From contig SYAC01000028.1 in NCBI GenBank assembly GCA_005787685.1, positions 1 to 45,977 of the forward strand: 45,977 bases of DNA, in the 5' to 3' direction. Shown one piece after another: positions 1 through 8,887 of this stretch. The notes below the pieces were generated by a model. It saw only the letters and a program-made list of their open reading frames with translations, was not told where the DNA came from and ran no database searches. Numbering within the stretch: position 1 is the stretch's first letter; each line of letters starts with the position of its first letter. Made by a program: the position numbers and the translations under genes. This DNA is from Planctomycetia bacterium (GTDB lineage Bacteria; Planctomycetota; Phycisphaerae; Phycisphaerales; SM1A02).

Positions 1-73
1 GACCCATACCACCGCCGCCAGTTTGACCCATACCACCGCCGCCAGTTTGACCCATACCACCGCCGCCAGTTGC
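1..73 (-). repeat. 24-bp in-frame tandem repeat in gspJ-like tail
   Basis: Three near-perfect copies of a 24-bp unit lie at the left window edge and continue beyond it. Read on the minus strand in the frame of the gspJ-like gene, each unit encodes T-G-G-G-G-M-G-Q. The unit length is a multiple of three, so copy-number change would keep the frame. Confidence 0.85.
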
Positions 74-844
74 GCCTGTGCCAGCGTCTGAATTTCCAGT
101 CGCCGCATCCGCCGCGCCACTAACTCCGGCTTGCGCCGCGGCTTCAGCCGCAGCTTGGGCTGCCAGTGTCGCCTCATCCAATTTTGGTTTCATAACTCGG
201 TCAATAGGAATTTCAGTGCGCATCACGGTGAGCGATCGCACATCCGCAAAGGCATCTTCGCCAGGGCGCGCTCCGCTGGCGGTCACGGTGGCGCGAATGG
301 AAAGTGGCAAGCCATCCACATCGCTGTCCCATTCTTGAATCCATGATTGACCATCAAAGGCTTCAAAGCGAACGCCAATCACACCATCACCCATAGATTG
401 CGCAATTCCACCAGCGTCCTCAAATTCATCGGGCACGGCGTCGCGTCGGCGCCACAGTGCGGGGCCATCGCGGTCTTCTTCAATTCGATATTGCGTTTCG
501 TATTCCTGGCCTTCACCTGAATAATCAATGGTACGAATGGGGCGCAAACGGTTGGCGAATAAAAGCAGTTGATCGCGGTCTATATCGCCAATGGGTGAGC
601 GGGCGACCTCCGGCGCAAGGCGCAAGCGCGTATCAAACAAGTCATCGCTGCGAATGGTGCTTTGCACGTCGCGTCGAATATTTTCAAGCGCGTCACTGGC
701 GCGGCGCGAAGCGGTCATGCGAATACGCGAAATATCACGCGCCCGTCCCAATTGACTCAGTGAACTTGCCACTGCGCCCGAAATAATCGCGGCAATCATG
801 ATGGCCACAACCAATTCAATGATGGTGAATCCGCGCTTAGCCAT
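1..844 (-). CDS. gspJ: GspJ-like type II secretion pseudopilin (partial, runs off left edge)
   Basis: The reading frame starts at an ATG that overlaps the gspI stop (ATGGCTAA) and stays open to base 1, so the C-terminus is missing. The N-terminus is a class III signal: MAKRGFTIIELVVAIMIAA, with the cleavage site after Gly5 and Glu at +5 of the mature protein, followed by one hydrophobic helix. About 230 residues of soluble pseudopilin head follow, then an Ala-rich stretch and a Gly-rich tail whose last visible part is an 8-residue repeat (T-G-G-G-G-M-G-Q). By position after E-F-G-H-I, and with its long head, it is the J-type minor pseudopilin expected at the tip of the T2SS pseudopilus. The Gly-rich tail is not typical of GspJ. 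The assignment rests on gene order and the N-terminal motif; the head domain itself was not matched. Confidence 0.75.
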   Translation of the reverse strand, partial: MAKRGFTIIELVVAIMIAAIISGAVASSLSQLGRARDISRIRMTASRRASDALENIRRDVQSTIRSDDLFDTRLRLAPEVARSPIGDIDRDQLLLFANRLRPIRTIDYSGEGQEYETQYRIEEDRDGPALWRRRDAVPDEFEDAGGIAQSMGDGVIGVRFEAFDGQSWIQEWDSDVDGLPLSIRATVTASGARPGEDAFADVRSLTVMRTEIPIDRVMKPKLDEATLAAQAAAEAAAQAGVSGAADAATGNSDAGTGATGGGGMGQTGGGGMGQTGGGGMG

Positions 845-1307
845 TTTGCATGGCCTCCTTCTTTTTCTCAAAGCGATCCTCGCGATCGATGGGCTGTTCT
901 GGTTTGCGCTCTGGCACATCGTTGACCTCTCGGGGGGCTACCTTGGTGGCGCAGCGATGCTCGACACCATTTATGTCTTGAACCCGCGCCAACACATCCC
1001 AGGCGTCGCCCTCGCCGTTGGATGAAATGTCGATCGTGAAAGTCCAATCGTTCCACGGTTCGTCGCACTTGCCAGCGACGGGTCGACGACGTGCAAATTC
1101 AACAGGTCCTTCAGTAATCACTTGGCCAAGGAGCTCATCCAACAGCGCGGACGCCTGCGCTTCCCGTTCGCCGCGTTGCAACATGGCAAGGCTGCGCTGC
1201 GACAGTGTCACCACGGCGGCAAGGCCAAATGCCAGCAATAGACCGCCCAAAATTGCGTCGATCAGCGCAAAGCCGCGGCGCGCCGCAAAGTGTGGGCGCC
1301 TCACCAT
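837..1307 (-). CDS. gspI: GspI-like type II secretion minor pseudopilin
   Basis: A 156-residue protein with an N-terminal prepilin signal: basic leader, then Gly-Phe-Ala-Leu-Ile-Asp, then a hydrophobic helix (residues about 15-35). The start ATG overlaps the gspH stop codon (ATGGTGA), and its own stop overlaps the start of the next pseudopilin, so the genes look translationally coupled. Position between H and J supports GspI, the minor pseudopilin that nucleates the J-K-I tip complex. The residue at +5 of the mature protein is Asp, where Glu is usual. The head (about 120 residues, with two Cys) is of ordinary GspI size. Confidence 0.7.
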   Translation of the reverse strand: MVRRPHFAARRGFALIDAILGGLLLAFGLAAVVTLSQRSLAMLQRGEREAQASALLDELLGQVITEGPVEFARRRPVAGKCDEPWNDWTFTIDISSNGEGDAWDVLARVQDINGVEHRCATKVAPREVNDVPERKPEQPIDREDRFEKKKEAMQNG

Positions 1308-1855
1308 GGTTCACGGCTCATTCCGCGCGCGTCTAAATCACGCGCCGCTCTTTGATCTTCCACAACTTTTCCATTGTCCACGCGTGTGGGCATGGCCGCG
1401 CTTGGTTCCAACACCAGCATGGAGTCAAAGCCATCGGTCAGCACCCGTATTTCAATGCGCACACGATTTCCAGATGGTGATCCAACAATGCGCCACTCAT
1501 TGCCATCCAGACGCATTCCATCGGACAGCACTTCCAATTCAACTCCCTCGGCCACAACCACGGGTTGCACAAATCGATCGGGCGTCCATTCGGCGGGGTC
1601 TGTTGGTCGATTTGGATTTGGTTCAAGCGTCCACAGTTCAATTGCGCCAGAATCGGGATTCATATAAAGAGCGCATTGTTGCGAGCCCGCATTGTCTCGC
1701 CAGGCGAACAAGCCAAGCAATTCACTGAGTCGCTCAATGGTGACATCGGCTTTGCCCTTGGATAGGTCGCGCAACCGTGGAATGACAACGCTAGACACGA
1801 CCGCCAAGATGGCGATGACCACGATCAATTCCAACAAGGTAAAGCCGCGGCGCAT
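1301..1855 (-). CDS. gspH: GspH-like type II secretion minor pseudopilin
   Basis: A 184-residue protein taken from the ATG at 1855, because the sequence MRRGFTLLELIVVIAILAVV puts the prepilin cleavage site (G/F with Glu at +5) directly behind a short basic leader. A longer frame upstream would overlap gspG and add 33 unlikely residues. One N-terminal hydrophobic helix is followed by a soluble head. It lies 19 bases after gspG and overlaps gspI by 7 bases. GspH is a minor pseudopilin at the upper part of the T2SS pseudopilus. Family membership is by order and N-terminus; the head was not aligned. Confidence 0.7.
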   Translation of the reverse strand: MRRGFTLLELIVVIAILAVVSSVVIPRLRDLSKGKADVTIERLSELLGLFAWRDNAGSQQCALYMNPDSGAIELWTLEPNPNRPTDPAEWTPDRFVQPVVVAEGVELEVLSDGMRLDGNEWRIVGSPSGNRVRIEIRVLTDGFDSMLVLEPSAAMPTRVDNGKVVEDQRAARDLDARGMSREPW

Positions 1856-1874
1856 CACTTCACGCCCCGCCGAT

Positions 1875-2306
1875 TTAAGGCGCTCCGTTGATAATGTCTT
1901 TGTTCTCGGCTTCGCCCCCAGGCTGCCCATCGGCACCATAACTGACCACATCAAAATCTTTGTTGTAGGTCGGTGGAAATACCAAAATATATTGGCGTTT
2001 CCAGGGATCCGTTAATTGATTCACATTGCTGATCAGCGCGTCGTCGCCCTCGCATAATTTGGTAAGGTCAAAGTCGTCGTCTACGCGGCTCATTCCATTT
2101 TGCACCATGTACATACGCACTTGTTGGGAGAGCGTGTTCACATCGGCTTTGGCCTTGTTCTGTTTGGCGTTGCCAAGAAGTCCCATGACATTGGGAACAA
2201 TCAACATGGAAAGCAGCGCCACAATGGTCACCGCAATAATGACTTCAAGCAAGGTGAAGCCTTTGTGTGTGTGACGATACAGGTGAGTGGAACTATTGGA
2301 TTTCAT
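1875..2306 (-). CDS. gspG: GspG major pseudopilin of type II secretion
   Basis: A 143-residue protein from the ATG at 2306; an alternative in-frame start 78 bases upstream would add a non-leader sequence. Visible features: basic leader, cleavage motif KGFTLLEVIIAV, a hydrophobic helix, and the C-terminal GspG pattern LTDPWKRQY followed by DVVSYGADGQPGGEAENKDI. The last part is the calcium-binding loop region characteristic of major T2SS pseudopilins. It should form the periplasmic pseudopilus that is assembled by GspE/F and pushes substrates through the outer-membrane secretin. This is the most clearly recognisable pseudopilin of the operon. No strong Shine-Dalgarno is seen before the start. 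Confidence 0.88.
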   Translation of the reverse strand: MKSNSSTHLYRHTHKGFTLLEVIIAVTIVALLSMLIVPNVMGLLGNAKQNKAKADVNTLSQQVRMYMVQNGMSRVDDDFDLTKLCEGDDALISNVNQLTDPWKRQYILVFPPTYNKDFDVVSYGADGQPGGEAENKDIINGAP

Positions 2307-2447
2307 AGGGGTCTTTCTCAGTTTGAGCCAAAGTGCAGGTGGCGTGGAGATGAACGAGTACCAAGCCAATTTACTGCCAAACACTCATAAAAGAATGTCG
2401 GCATTTTTCATCACAGTCCCATAGCGTAGCCGTCGCAGGGGCAAAAA

Positions 2448-3740
2448 TCAGCCGCCCAAGGAGGATTGCAACTGTAAAAGTGGCAGGAGAATTCCTGCCA
2501 GCACAAAGCCGGCGATAATGGCCATGACCACCAGCAGAATTGGGGGCAGGGCTTTGGTGAAAATTTTAATGCTTGAGTTCACTTGCCTGTCAAAGGCCGT
2601 GGCGGCGTGCAGCAGCATGCCTTCAAGGCGTCCGGATTTTTCGCCAATGTTCACAATTTGAATCAGCAGTGGCGGAAAAAAACCACAACGCTCAAGCGGC
2701 TCCGCCAACGATTGTCCTGTGGTGACTTTCTCCTCAACTTGTTCAATGGCCTGCATGAGCACGGCGTTGCCAAGGGTATCTTTGGTAATTCGTAGCGACT
2801 GCAAAATAGGTAAGCCCGCACTCACCAGTGTTCCAAGGGTGCGCGTGAAACGCGCTACGGCTACGTCGCGCAATAATTTTCCAAGCAATGGCGTGCGCAG
2901 CAGGGCATAATCTTTCATGCGTCTATGTTCGACGTCCTGCAGCCAACGGCGCGCAGCAGTTGTGACCACAAACACAATGATTACAAGCAGCCACCAAAAA
3001 TTTGACATAAACCACGCAAAATTAAGCAAAATTCGCGTAGGAAGCGGAAGCACCATGCCAGGCTGGGCCGCTAGGGGAATCATTAACTGCGGCAAAATAA
3101 CGGTGACCAGCAAGGTGACGCTGGCCAAAATAAGCGCGGCCACAATGAGTGGGTATACGGTGGCGCCGATCAATTCCCTTTTTAATTCCACCGCGCGATC
3201 CAACAAGTCCGCCAGTTGATGCAGCACTTCTGGCATGCGACCACTGGCGTCAGCGGCGCGCGCCATGCCAATCACCATGTCGTCAAAGGGAGCGCCAAAG
3301 GCTTTCATGGCCTCGTAGAGCGGCTGGCCCGCCTCTACTTTGGCAATCAGCGCGTCCAGAATCACGGGTTGTGATTTACCAGGCGCTTGCTTGCGCACAA
3401 TCTTCAACGCTTGCATCAGTGGCAAGCCAGCTTCGATTGCGGTTGCAAGTTCACGAATTAGGTTTGACATATCCGAGCGCGAAAGAGTGGGGCGGCGCGG
3501 GCCCAGTGTCATCCAACCTGGCAGTGTGATTTCAGTAGACCCCATGGACGACCGTTGGGGTTGATCAGATTTTGTCGGTTGACGGGCTGCGGGAGCTGGT
3601 CCATCTTCCGATTCAATCCTTAAAGGGGTCAGGCCGCGACTTTGCACCAATCGCATAGCCGACGCGCGATCGACCGCCACCACCACGCCGCTCGATTCGG
3701 CGCCGCTGCGATCCAAGCTGTCATATCGCCAAGATGCCAC
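2448..3740 (-). CDS. gspF: GspF inner-membrane platform protein of type II secretion
   Basis: A 430-residue polytopic membrane protein. It begins with the short conserved GspF/PilC N-terminal segment (MASWRYDSLDRSG), followed by a Pro/Ala/Ser-rich linker (about 45-75). Two repeated T2SSF domains follow (about 93-215 and 300-420), each with the characteristic LxxxLxxGLPxLxAL-type pattern (residues with LIRELATAIEAGLPLMQALK and the second copy RTLGTLVSAGLPILQSLR). Three transmembrane helices are visible, the last near the C-terminus. It lies 2 bases after gspE and should form the inner-membrane platform that couples the GspE ATPase to pseudopilus growth. Usual family length is about 400 residues. 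Confidence 0.92.
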   Translation of the reverse strand: MASWRYDSLDRSGAESSGVVVAVDRASAMRLVQSRGLTPLRIESEDGPAPAARQPTKSDQPQRSSMGSTEITLPGWMTLGPRRPTLSRSDMSNLIRELATAIEAGLPLMQALKIVRKQAPGKSQPVILDALIAKVEAGQPLYEAMKAFGAPFDDMVIGMARAADASGRMPEVLHQLADLLDRAVELKRELIGATVYPLIVAALILASVTLLVTVILPQLMIPLAAQPGMVLPLPTRILLNFAWFMSNFWWLLVIIVFVVTTAARRWLQDVEHRRMKDYALLRTPLLGKLLRDVAVARFTRTLGTLVSAGLPILQSLRITKDTLGNAVLMQAIEQVEEKVTTGQSLAEPLERCGFFPPLLIQIVNIGEKSGRLEGMLLHAATAFDRQVNSSIKIFTKALPPILLVVMAIIAGFVLAGILLPLLQLQSSLGG

Positions 3741-3742
3741 GC

Positions 3743-5377
3743 TTAAGCCCCGTCCACTTCCTGGGTTGCGCGCATGACTTCGGAGATGGTGGTTTCGCCC
3801 GCTATGGCTTTGTTCAAGCCGTCGTCACGCATGGAAACAAATTCCGAGTCGACAAGCCGCTGCAATTCAATGATCGATTGACTTTCAGATATCGCGGCGC
3901 GAAGGGCAGTATTGATGCGCACCAGCTCAAAGAATCCAAGTCTTCCACGAAAGCCACTGCCAGAACATGCTTCACAACCCGCGCCTGCGGTCACTTGATC
4001 ATGAAAGCGCGGCAGAGTTGCGGGTGGAATTCGCACGCGGTCATTTTCCGGCATGGGAACCTTGTGCGCGCACACTTTGCACACTCTGCGGCCAAGACGC
4101 TGGGCCAGAACGCCCTCTAGGACACTGGCAAGCAAATAGGATTCCGCGCCCATGTCCACAATGCGCCCAACGCTGGACAGCGCGTCGTTGGTGTGCAGCG
4201 TGCTTAAAATTAAGTGGCCTGTCAGCGCGCTACGAATGGCAATATCAACCGTTTCCGCGTCACGAATTTCGCCGACCAGAATCACATCGGGGTCTTGGCG
4301 CAAAATACTGCGCAACCCACTTGCAAATGTCAGACCACGTTTTGGATTCACCGGAATTTGATTAATGCCCGCGAGTTCATATTCAACGGGATCCTCAATC
4401 GTCAGGATTTTTTTTCGCGGGTCGTACAACTTACTCAACGCGGCATACAAGGTGGTTGTTTTTCCACTTCCAGTTGGACCCGTCACCAACACCAGACCGT
4501 GTGGTTTGGCAATCAACTTATCCATCATCAACACTTGCTGCGCATGCATGCCCAAGCTTTTTAAGTCCAACGGCAGCGATGACTTGTCCAGAATGCGCAT
4601 GACCACGCTCTCGCCATAAATCGTTGGCACGGTAGAAACGCGCAGATCCACTTTGCGGCCTTCAAAGCGCAAGGTAATGTGGCCGTCTTGCGGAAGATAT
4701 CGTTCCGCAATATTCATCATGGACATAATTTTTATACGCCCAATGATGGCGGGTTGCAAATGCTTGGGCGGACTTTGTTGCTCGATCAATACGCCGTCAA
4801 TTCGGTATTTCACTTTTAATTCACCTTCGAACGGCTCAATGTGAATATCGCTGGTTCGTTTTTGGATTGCCTCCAGAATTAAAAGGTTGACCAAGTTGAC
4901 CAGTGTGGGTTGCTCCGCCATGCGATGCACATCGTCGGTTTGAATGGCGTCAAGATTTTGCTCCACCTCATCACTACCGCTGCTGTTGCCAGCCAAACTT
5001 TGCGCCATGCGCGCAGCGGTGACGCCGTACGATTGCCGCATCAGTTCGCCAAACGCCTCCGGCGCAACTCCAACGCGTTCCAATGGCATGTTGGCAATAG
5101 TGGCAGCTTCATCAACGGCATGTAGATCAAATGGATCCATCATGGCCGCGCGCAAACGACCCGATGTGATTGACAACGGAATGACGCCCAGGCGCACCGC
5201 AACTTCGGAAGGAATCAATCGCACCGCATCCGCATCGGATGGAATTGGCTTGGCAAGCCAAGTGAAACCCGCGGCTTCACAGCGCTCTTGCGGATTGGCG
5301 GCCGCCGCGGCACGCAACAATGCCGCAACGGAGGTAACGCGCTCACGCAGACCATTGTTAGAAATACTTTCAGACAC
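3743..5377 (-). CDS. gspE: GspE secretion ATPase of type II secretion
   Basis: A 544-residue cytoplasmic hexameric ATPase. An N-terminal GspE/MshE-like domain (about 30-130) precedes the secretion ATPase core. The core shows TSDIHIEP (about 185), Walker A GPTGSGKTTT (about 297-306), the Asp-box EDPVEYEL, Walker B-type DPDVILVGEIRDAETVD and the His box LSTLHTND. Two CxxC pairs (near 432 and 470) form the zinc-binding subdomain typical of GspE rather than of all PilT-like proteins. It powers pseudopilus assembly through GspF, encoded immediately downstream. Because no secretin or GspC/L/M is in the window, an alternative role in type IV pilus assembly (PilB) cannot be excluded from this gene alone, but the G-H-I-J genes argue for secretion. 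Confidence 0.93.
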   Translation of the reverse strand: MSESISNNGLRERVTSVAALLRAAAAANPQERCEAAGFTWLAKPIPSDADAVRLIPSEVAVRLGVIPLSITSGRLRAAMMDPFDLHAVDEAATIANMPLERVGVAPEAFGELMRQSYGVTAARMAQSLAGNSSGSDEVEQNLDAIQTDDVHRMAEQPTLVNLVNLLILEAIQKRTSDIHIEPFEGELKVKYRIDGVLIEQQSPPKHLQPAIIGRIKIMSMMNIAERYLPQDGHITLRFEGRKVDLRVSTVPTIYGESVVMRILDKSSLPLDLKSLGMHAQQVLMMDKLIAKPHGLVLVTGPTGSGKTTTLYAALSKLYDPRKKILTIEDPVEYELAGINQIPVNPKRGLTFASGLRSILRQDPDVILVGEIRDAETVDIAIRSALTGHLILSTLHTNDALSSVGRIVDMGAESYLLASVLEGVLAQRLGRRVCKVCAHKVPMPENDRVRIPPATLPRFHDQVTAGAGCEACSGSGFRGRLGFFELVRINTALRAAISESQSIIELQRLVDSEFVSMRDDGLNKAIAGETTISEVMRATQEVDGA

Positions 5378-5389
5378 CGTTGCTGTGGA

Positions 5390-6718
5390 TTACTCCACGG
5401 TCTCCGGAGCTTGTGGTGGCTGATTATTTCCAGCGGGCGTGGGTTCAGCGGGTGAGCCATCGGAACCGGAACCTGCGGGCGATTTTTCCCCATTCCCAGA
5501 ATTCTTTTTGTCGGCATTTTCATACATGCCAGGAGTCGTCGTTTGTGCAGGTGGGCGCACTCCAGGCACACCAGCGGAAAGCCGTTCCGCTTGATCGGGC
5601 GTGAGCAATTTTAAGACATTCTCCCGAGTTTCTTGAACCATTTTATTTTTCTCGTTGCGCAATGGAACCAACAAGTCCGGCGGAACTTCGGGGGCGGTTG
5701 TTCCATCTTTGGCCGCTTTTTTGGCTTGGTTTGAAAGCATTTTGCGTTTGGACTTGGTTGGTTCATCGGCCCGCGTTGTCTCGAGCATTCGTGTTTGTAG
5801 TCCATTGAAACTTTCATTCCAACTGGTCTGTGCGGATTCAATCGCCGTCCTTTGTTGAGCTGTCAGATCCTCCAGATTCAGCACGGCTGCGAAGAAATTG
5901 GAAAGTGGATCGGGTTGGAAAACTTCACGATAGCCCTGTGCAAGAGCGCGGGTTCGAAAATCGGTGGCGAATGGTTGCGCAAGCGCCAAGGTAATCTTTT
6001 CAATAGATTCATCTTGGATATTGCGAACCACAATGCGCTCGCTCATGATTTGCCATTGCAATTGGCTGCCATTTTGCATGTCCATATTTTCCATGGCGTC
6101 GGTGAACTTTGGAAGAAGCTCGGAAATGCGCGCGTCCCGCGCTTTCAGGGCGGCATCGAGTGCGATTTCGTATTGTTCCATGGCGGGCAGCGCGGGATCA
6201 AGAACATCTTGTTTCAATTGCATTTGATTCAAAATTGAAATTAAATCCACGCCTTCGCCTGACAAATCCGAATCATCAAGAGATCGTGTGCGGCGCACGG
6301 CGCGCTCGAATTTTGGCCAAAGTTCTTTCTGATTCTCCGAAAGTTGGCTCTTAATGCTGTCCATTAAGTCCTCAAACAGACGCTCCTTTTCTGGCAACCA
6401 TGCTTCGATTGGTGCAAGCAAGCTGCGCATATCTTTGGCGCCACCATTTTTTTGCAACTTGGCGGAGTTCACCATTTTTTCACGAATTGCATCTGTTCCA
6501 GTTTTGAAGGAATCTTTGTAATCCTCCAGCAAGCTTTGCACAATGGGTCGCTGCCATTCCTCAAGTTTCAGCGTTTGCACAATCATGGTCATGTCGCGCG
6601 GAAGCAAATCAGGTTTAAAGGCCTCACTGAAGCCGGCCTTGCCACCAAATTGAGCCGAGGCGATGGGCGCAAGAAGCAGGAGTGATAGGGTGAGAACGGC
6701 GGGACGAAGAAATTTCAT
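5390..6718 (-). CDS. secreted helical protein of unknown function, first gene of the T2SS operon
   Basis: I do not recognise the family. The start at 6718 is chosen over one 12 bases upstream because it has GGAG six bases before the ATG. The protein (about 442 residues) begins with a clear signal peptide (MKFLRPAVLTLSLLLLAPIASA, cleaved before QFGGK). The mature part is highly charged and rich in predicted helix (repeated LEEWQRPIVQSLLEDY-like and LTAQQRTAIESAQ-like segments), resembling in style the periplasmic Spy/CpxP-type helical proteins. A low-complexity Pro/Gly/Ser/Glu-rich C-terminal tail follows. The gene ends 12 bases before gspE on the same strand, so it is probably cotranscribed with the secretion operon. 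It might be a periplasmic accessory or a substrate; both are guesses. Confidence 0.7.
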   Translation of the reverse strand: MKFLRPAVLTLSLLLLAPIASAQFGGKAGFSEAFKPDLLPRDMTMIVQTLKLEEWQRPIVQSLLEDYKDSFKTGTDAIREKMVNSAKLQKNGGAKDMRSLLAPIEAWLPEKERLFEDLMDSIKSQLSENQKELWPKFERAVRRTRSLDDSDLSGEGVDLISILNQMQLKQDVLDPALPAMEQYEIALDAALKARDARISELLPKFTDAMENMDMQNGSQLQWQIMSERIVVRNIQDESIEKITLALAQPFATDFRTRALAQGYREVFQPDPLSNFFAAVLNLEDLTAQQRTAIESAQTSWNESFNGLQTRMLETTRADEPTKSKRKMLSNQAKKAAKDGTTAPEVPPDLLVPLRNEKNKMVQETRENVLKLLTPDQAERLSAGVPGVRPPAQTTTPGMYENADKKNSGNGEKSPAGSGSDGSPAEPTPAGNNQPPQAPETVE

Positions 6719-6881
6719 ACGAATCTCCATAATTCAGGGTAAATGCTATTAAGTCACTCTCTAACGTGGCAGTGACAACGGGGGACAGTTCTTTTCATTC
6801 GGGCAAAACACAATTTTTTAAATAAATTCTTGGGCAGGTCATTTTAATGCGCCCATAATGTAGGCGTAAACGAAATTTGGT

Positions 6882-7577
6882 TTAACTAGGGGTGACGGTT
6901 CGCTGTTCAATACGCTTTTGCGACTTTGTCACCACAATTCGATCCACAAAAATACCTGGGGTATGTATGCCATCGGGGTCGAGCGCGCCAATTTCAACCA
7001 ACTCCTCCACCTCAGCCACAGTGACTTTGCCGCAAGAAGCCACCATGGGATTGAAATTTCGAGCGGTTTTTCGGTACACCAAGTTGCCGCTTGGATCGGC
7101 TTTCCACGCTTTGACTAGGGCAAGATCCGCGCGAATGCCGCGCTCAAGCACAAACAACTCGCCATCAAAAAGTTCGGTTGGTTTACCGTGGGCCACAATC
7201 GTTCCCACTCCGGTCTTGGTGTAGAACGCAGGAATGCCGGCGCCACCCGCGCGCATGCGCTCGGCCAAAGTCCCTTGCGGACAAAATTCAAGCTCCAGTT
7301 CACCGCTCATATATTGGCGCTCAAACTCTGCGTTCTCACCCACATAGCTTGACACCATGCGTCGTACTTGCCGCGATTTCAAAAGCACACCAAGACCCCA
7401 ATCATCAATGCCCGCGTTGTTGCTGACGCACGTTAACTCCTTGGCGCCGCTCTCACGCAGCGCAAGAATAAGTTGCTCTGGAATTCCACAAAGACCAAAT
7501 CCGCCCACCGCAATTTTAATTCCGTCATGGGTCAGACCCGCAAGTGCCTGCTCTGGAGTCTGGAAGACTTTATTCAT
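6882..7577 (-). CDS. scoA: 3-oxoacid CoA-transferase subunit A
   Basis: A 231-residue protein from the ATG at 7577 (eight extra upstream residues look non-native). It has the CoA-transferase family I subunit A pattern: [13 protein letters not shown] near residue 25, then [36 protein letters not shown] and the [33 protein letters not shown] end. Together with subunit B (which carries the catalytic Glu) this family moves CoA from succinyl-CoA to acetoacetate or similar oxoacids. Subunit B usually follows directly, but here the downstream gene is the secreted T2SS-operon protein, so the partner must be elsewhere. It is transcribed divergently from the MFS gene, with little space between the two starts. 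Confidence 0.88.
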   Translation of the reverse strand: MNKVFQTPEQALAGLTHDGIKIAVGGFGLCGIPEQLILALRESGAKELTCVSNNAGIDDWGLGVLLKSRQVRRMVSSYVGENAEFERQYMSGELELEFCPQGTLAERMRAGGAGIPAFYTKTGVGTIVAHGKPTELFDGELFVLERGIRADLALVKAWKADPSGNLVYRKTARNFNPMVASCGKVTVAEVEELVEIGALDPDGIHTPGIFVDRIVVTKSQKRIEQRTVTPS

Positions 7578-7604
7578 GGCGGGATTGTAGTGGCAAGCCA
7601 AAGA

Positions 7605-8825
7605 GTGCTAGGCTTGTGCAATCTCAATTTCCCCGTGCGCATTGTCATCCTTCTCATCTTTGTTTCGGCGTTGCCTGACGCCCTGGTTGTGCCTGTCTTA
7701 AAGGATCTTTTCGCGGATCGTTACAGCGTGTCCGCGGCGCAAGCACAATTATTTTTGGCGGTGAATTTGCTTGGTGCGCTGCTTGCAATTCCATTCGTAA
7801 AATACATGCGCACCCGCATGTCGGGGTGGGTCGTGGTGAGTTCAACCGCGCTTGTAGACGGTATTTTATTGGCGATCATGTGGTTGCCCATTGGGTTCGC
7901 GGGCACATTGGTGCTGCGCGTTCTTGAAGGCGCGGTTGATGTCGCAACCTTCGCTGCGTTGTTTCAAATGCTCGGTCGCCATGATCAACAACATCGCGCG
8001 TGGAAACTTGGTTTGGGCGCAACCCTGTTGGTGGCGGGCTTGGGTATTGGCGCGGTTCTTGGTGGCTTCATCACCAAAGTCACAGGCAGCGCCACTGTCA
8101 CATTGCTTGTTGGTTCCGCCTCATGCATGGCCACAGGATTTCTTGCCATTGCATTTCGCGCAACACTGACGCGCATGGCTGAATTTGCAAAAGGCGCGTT
8201 CATGCAACGGCAACTCGACGAGCAAGAGTTCACTCAGAAGCCCGGCAAGATTTGGCCTATTTTATTTATGAGCGCCACCGATCGAGCCACGGGAGCAATT
8301 CTGACCGCGGTCTTCGCAAGTTTTTTGTTAAGTGGGCTGGGCTACACGCCAGAGCAGCGGGGAATGTTGGTGGGCTTGCCGTTGTTGTTCATGGCTATTG
8401 GGGCAGCTCCAGCCGGTTGGATTGCCGATCGATTTGGCGCGTTGCAAACCCGCACGCTGTCGGCGATTGTGTACGCGGTCGCATTGGCAAGTGTGCCATT
8501 TCTGGGCGCAAATACCGTGGTTCTTGCGTTGGTGTTGCTCATTCTTGGTGTGGCGGCCGCACCACTTCTGCCAGCCTCGCTGGCTTTGGTTCTGACTACA
8601 AATCGCGGCATGACCGGTTTGGCGGCATTCCGCGCGGCAGGCGATATTGGATATTTCAGCGGCATTGTTGTGGCCATTGCCACAAGTGCCATGATTGATG
8701 CGGAGCAATACAGCGTTCAAGCAGGATTGGTGTGCGGCTTTGCCCTGCTGCACGCGGTGGCCACCGCGACATCTTGGTTGACTTTGCGCTCAAACTCAAT
8801 CAGCCAAGAACAAACAGGTGCCTGA
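7605..8825 (+). CDS. MFS-type transporter
   Basis: About 405 residues with roughly twelve hydrophobic helices arranged as in major facilitator superfamily permeases. The first span ([19 protein letters not shown]) is followed by a Gly-rich second half-helix, and a central hydrophilic loop (about residues 190-215, rich in Arg/Gln/Glu) lies between the two six-helix halves. The loop [15 protein letters not shown] resembles the G-x-x-x-D-R-x-G-R loop 2-3 motif, here in the second half. The start is uncertain: the open frame begins at 7473 inside the divergent CoA-transferase gene. GTG codons at 7587, 7590, 7605 and 7635 are all possible and none has a convincing ribosome-binding site. Substrate cannot be deduced. 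Confidence 0.75.
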   Translation: MLGLCNLNFPVRIVILLIFVSALPDALVVPVLKDLFADRYSVSAAQAQLFLAVNLLGALLAIPFVKYMRTRMSGWVVVSSTALVDGILLAIMWLPIGFAGTLVLRVLEGAVDVATFAALFQMLGRHDQQHRAWKLGLGATLLVAGLGIGAVLGGFITKVTGSATVTLLVGSASCMATGFLAIAFRATLTRMAEFAKGAFMQRQLDEQEFTQKPGKIWPILFMSATDRATGAILTAVFASFLLSGLGYTPEQRGMLVGLPLLFMAIGAAPAGWIADRFGALQTRTLSAIVYAVALASVPFLGANTVVLALVLLILGVAAAPLLPASLALVLTTNRGMTGLAAFRAAGDIGYFSGIVVAIATSAMIDAEQYSVQAGLVCGFALLHAVATATSWLTLRSNSISQEQTGA

Positions 8826-8887
8826 CAAATAAAATATCTGCGCTGACAGAACACAATTCTTGAGATTCTGAAAACCAATTCGGGATG

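Noticed and set aside
1..73. Tandem repeats as a CRISPR array or non-coding minisatellite
   Set aside because: There are no spacers, and the units are in frame with the pseudopilin gene.
7473..7604. N-terminal extension of the MFS transporter
   Set aside because: It overlaps the divergent CoA-transferase start and lacks membrane character; a downstream GTG is more likely.
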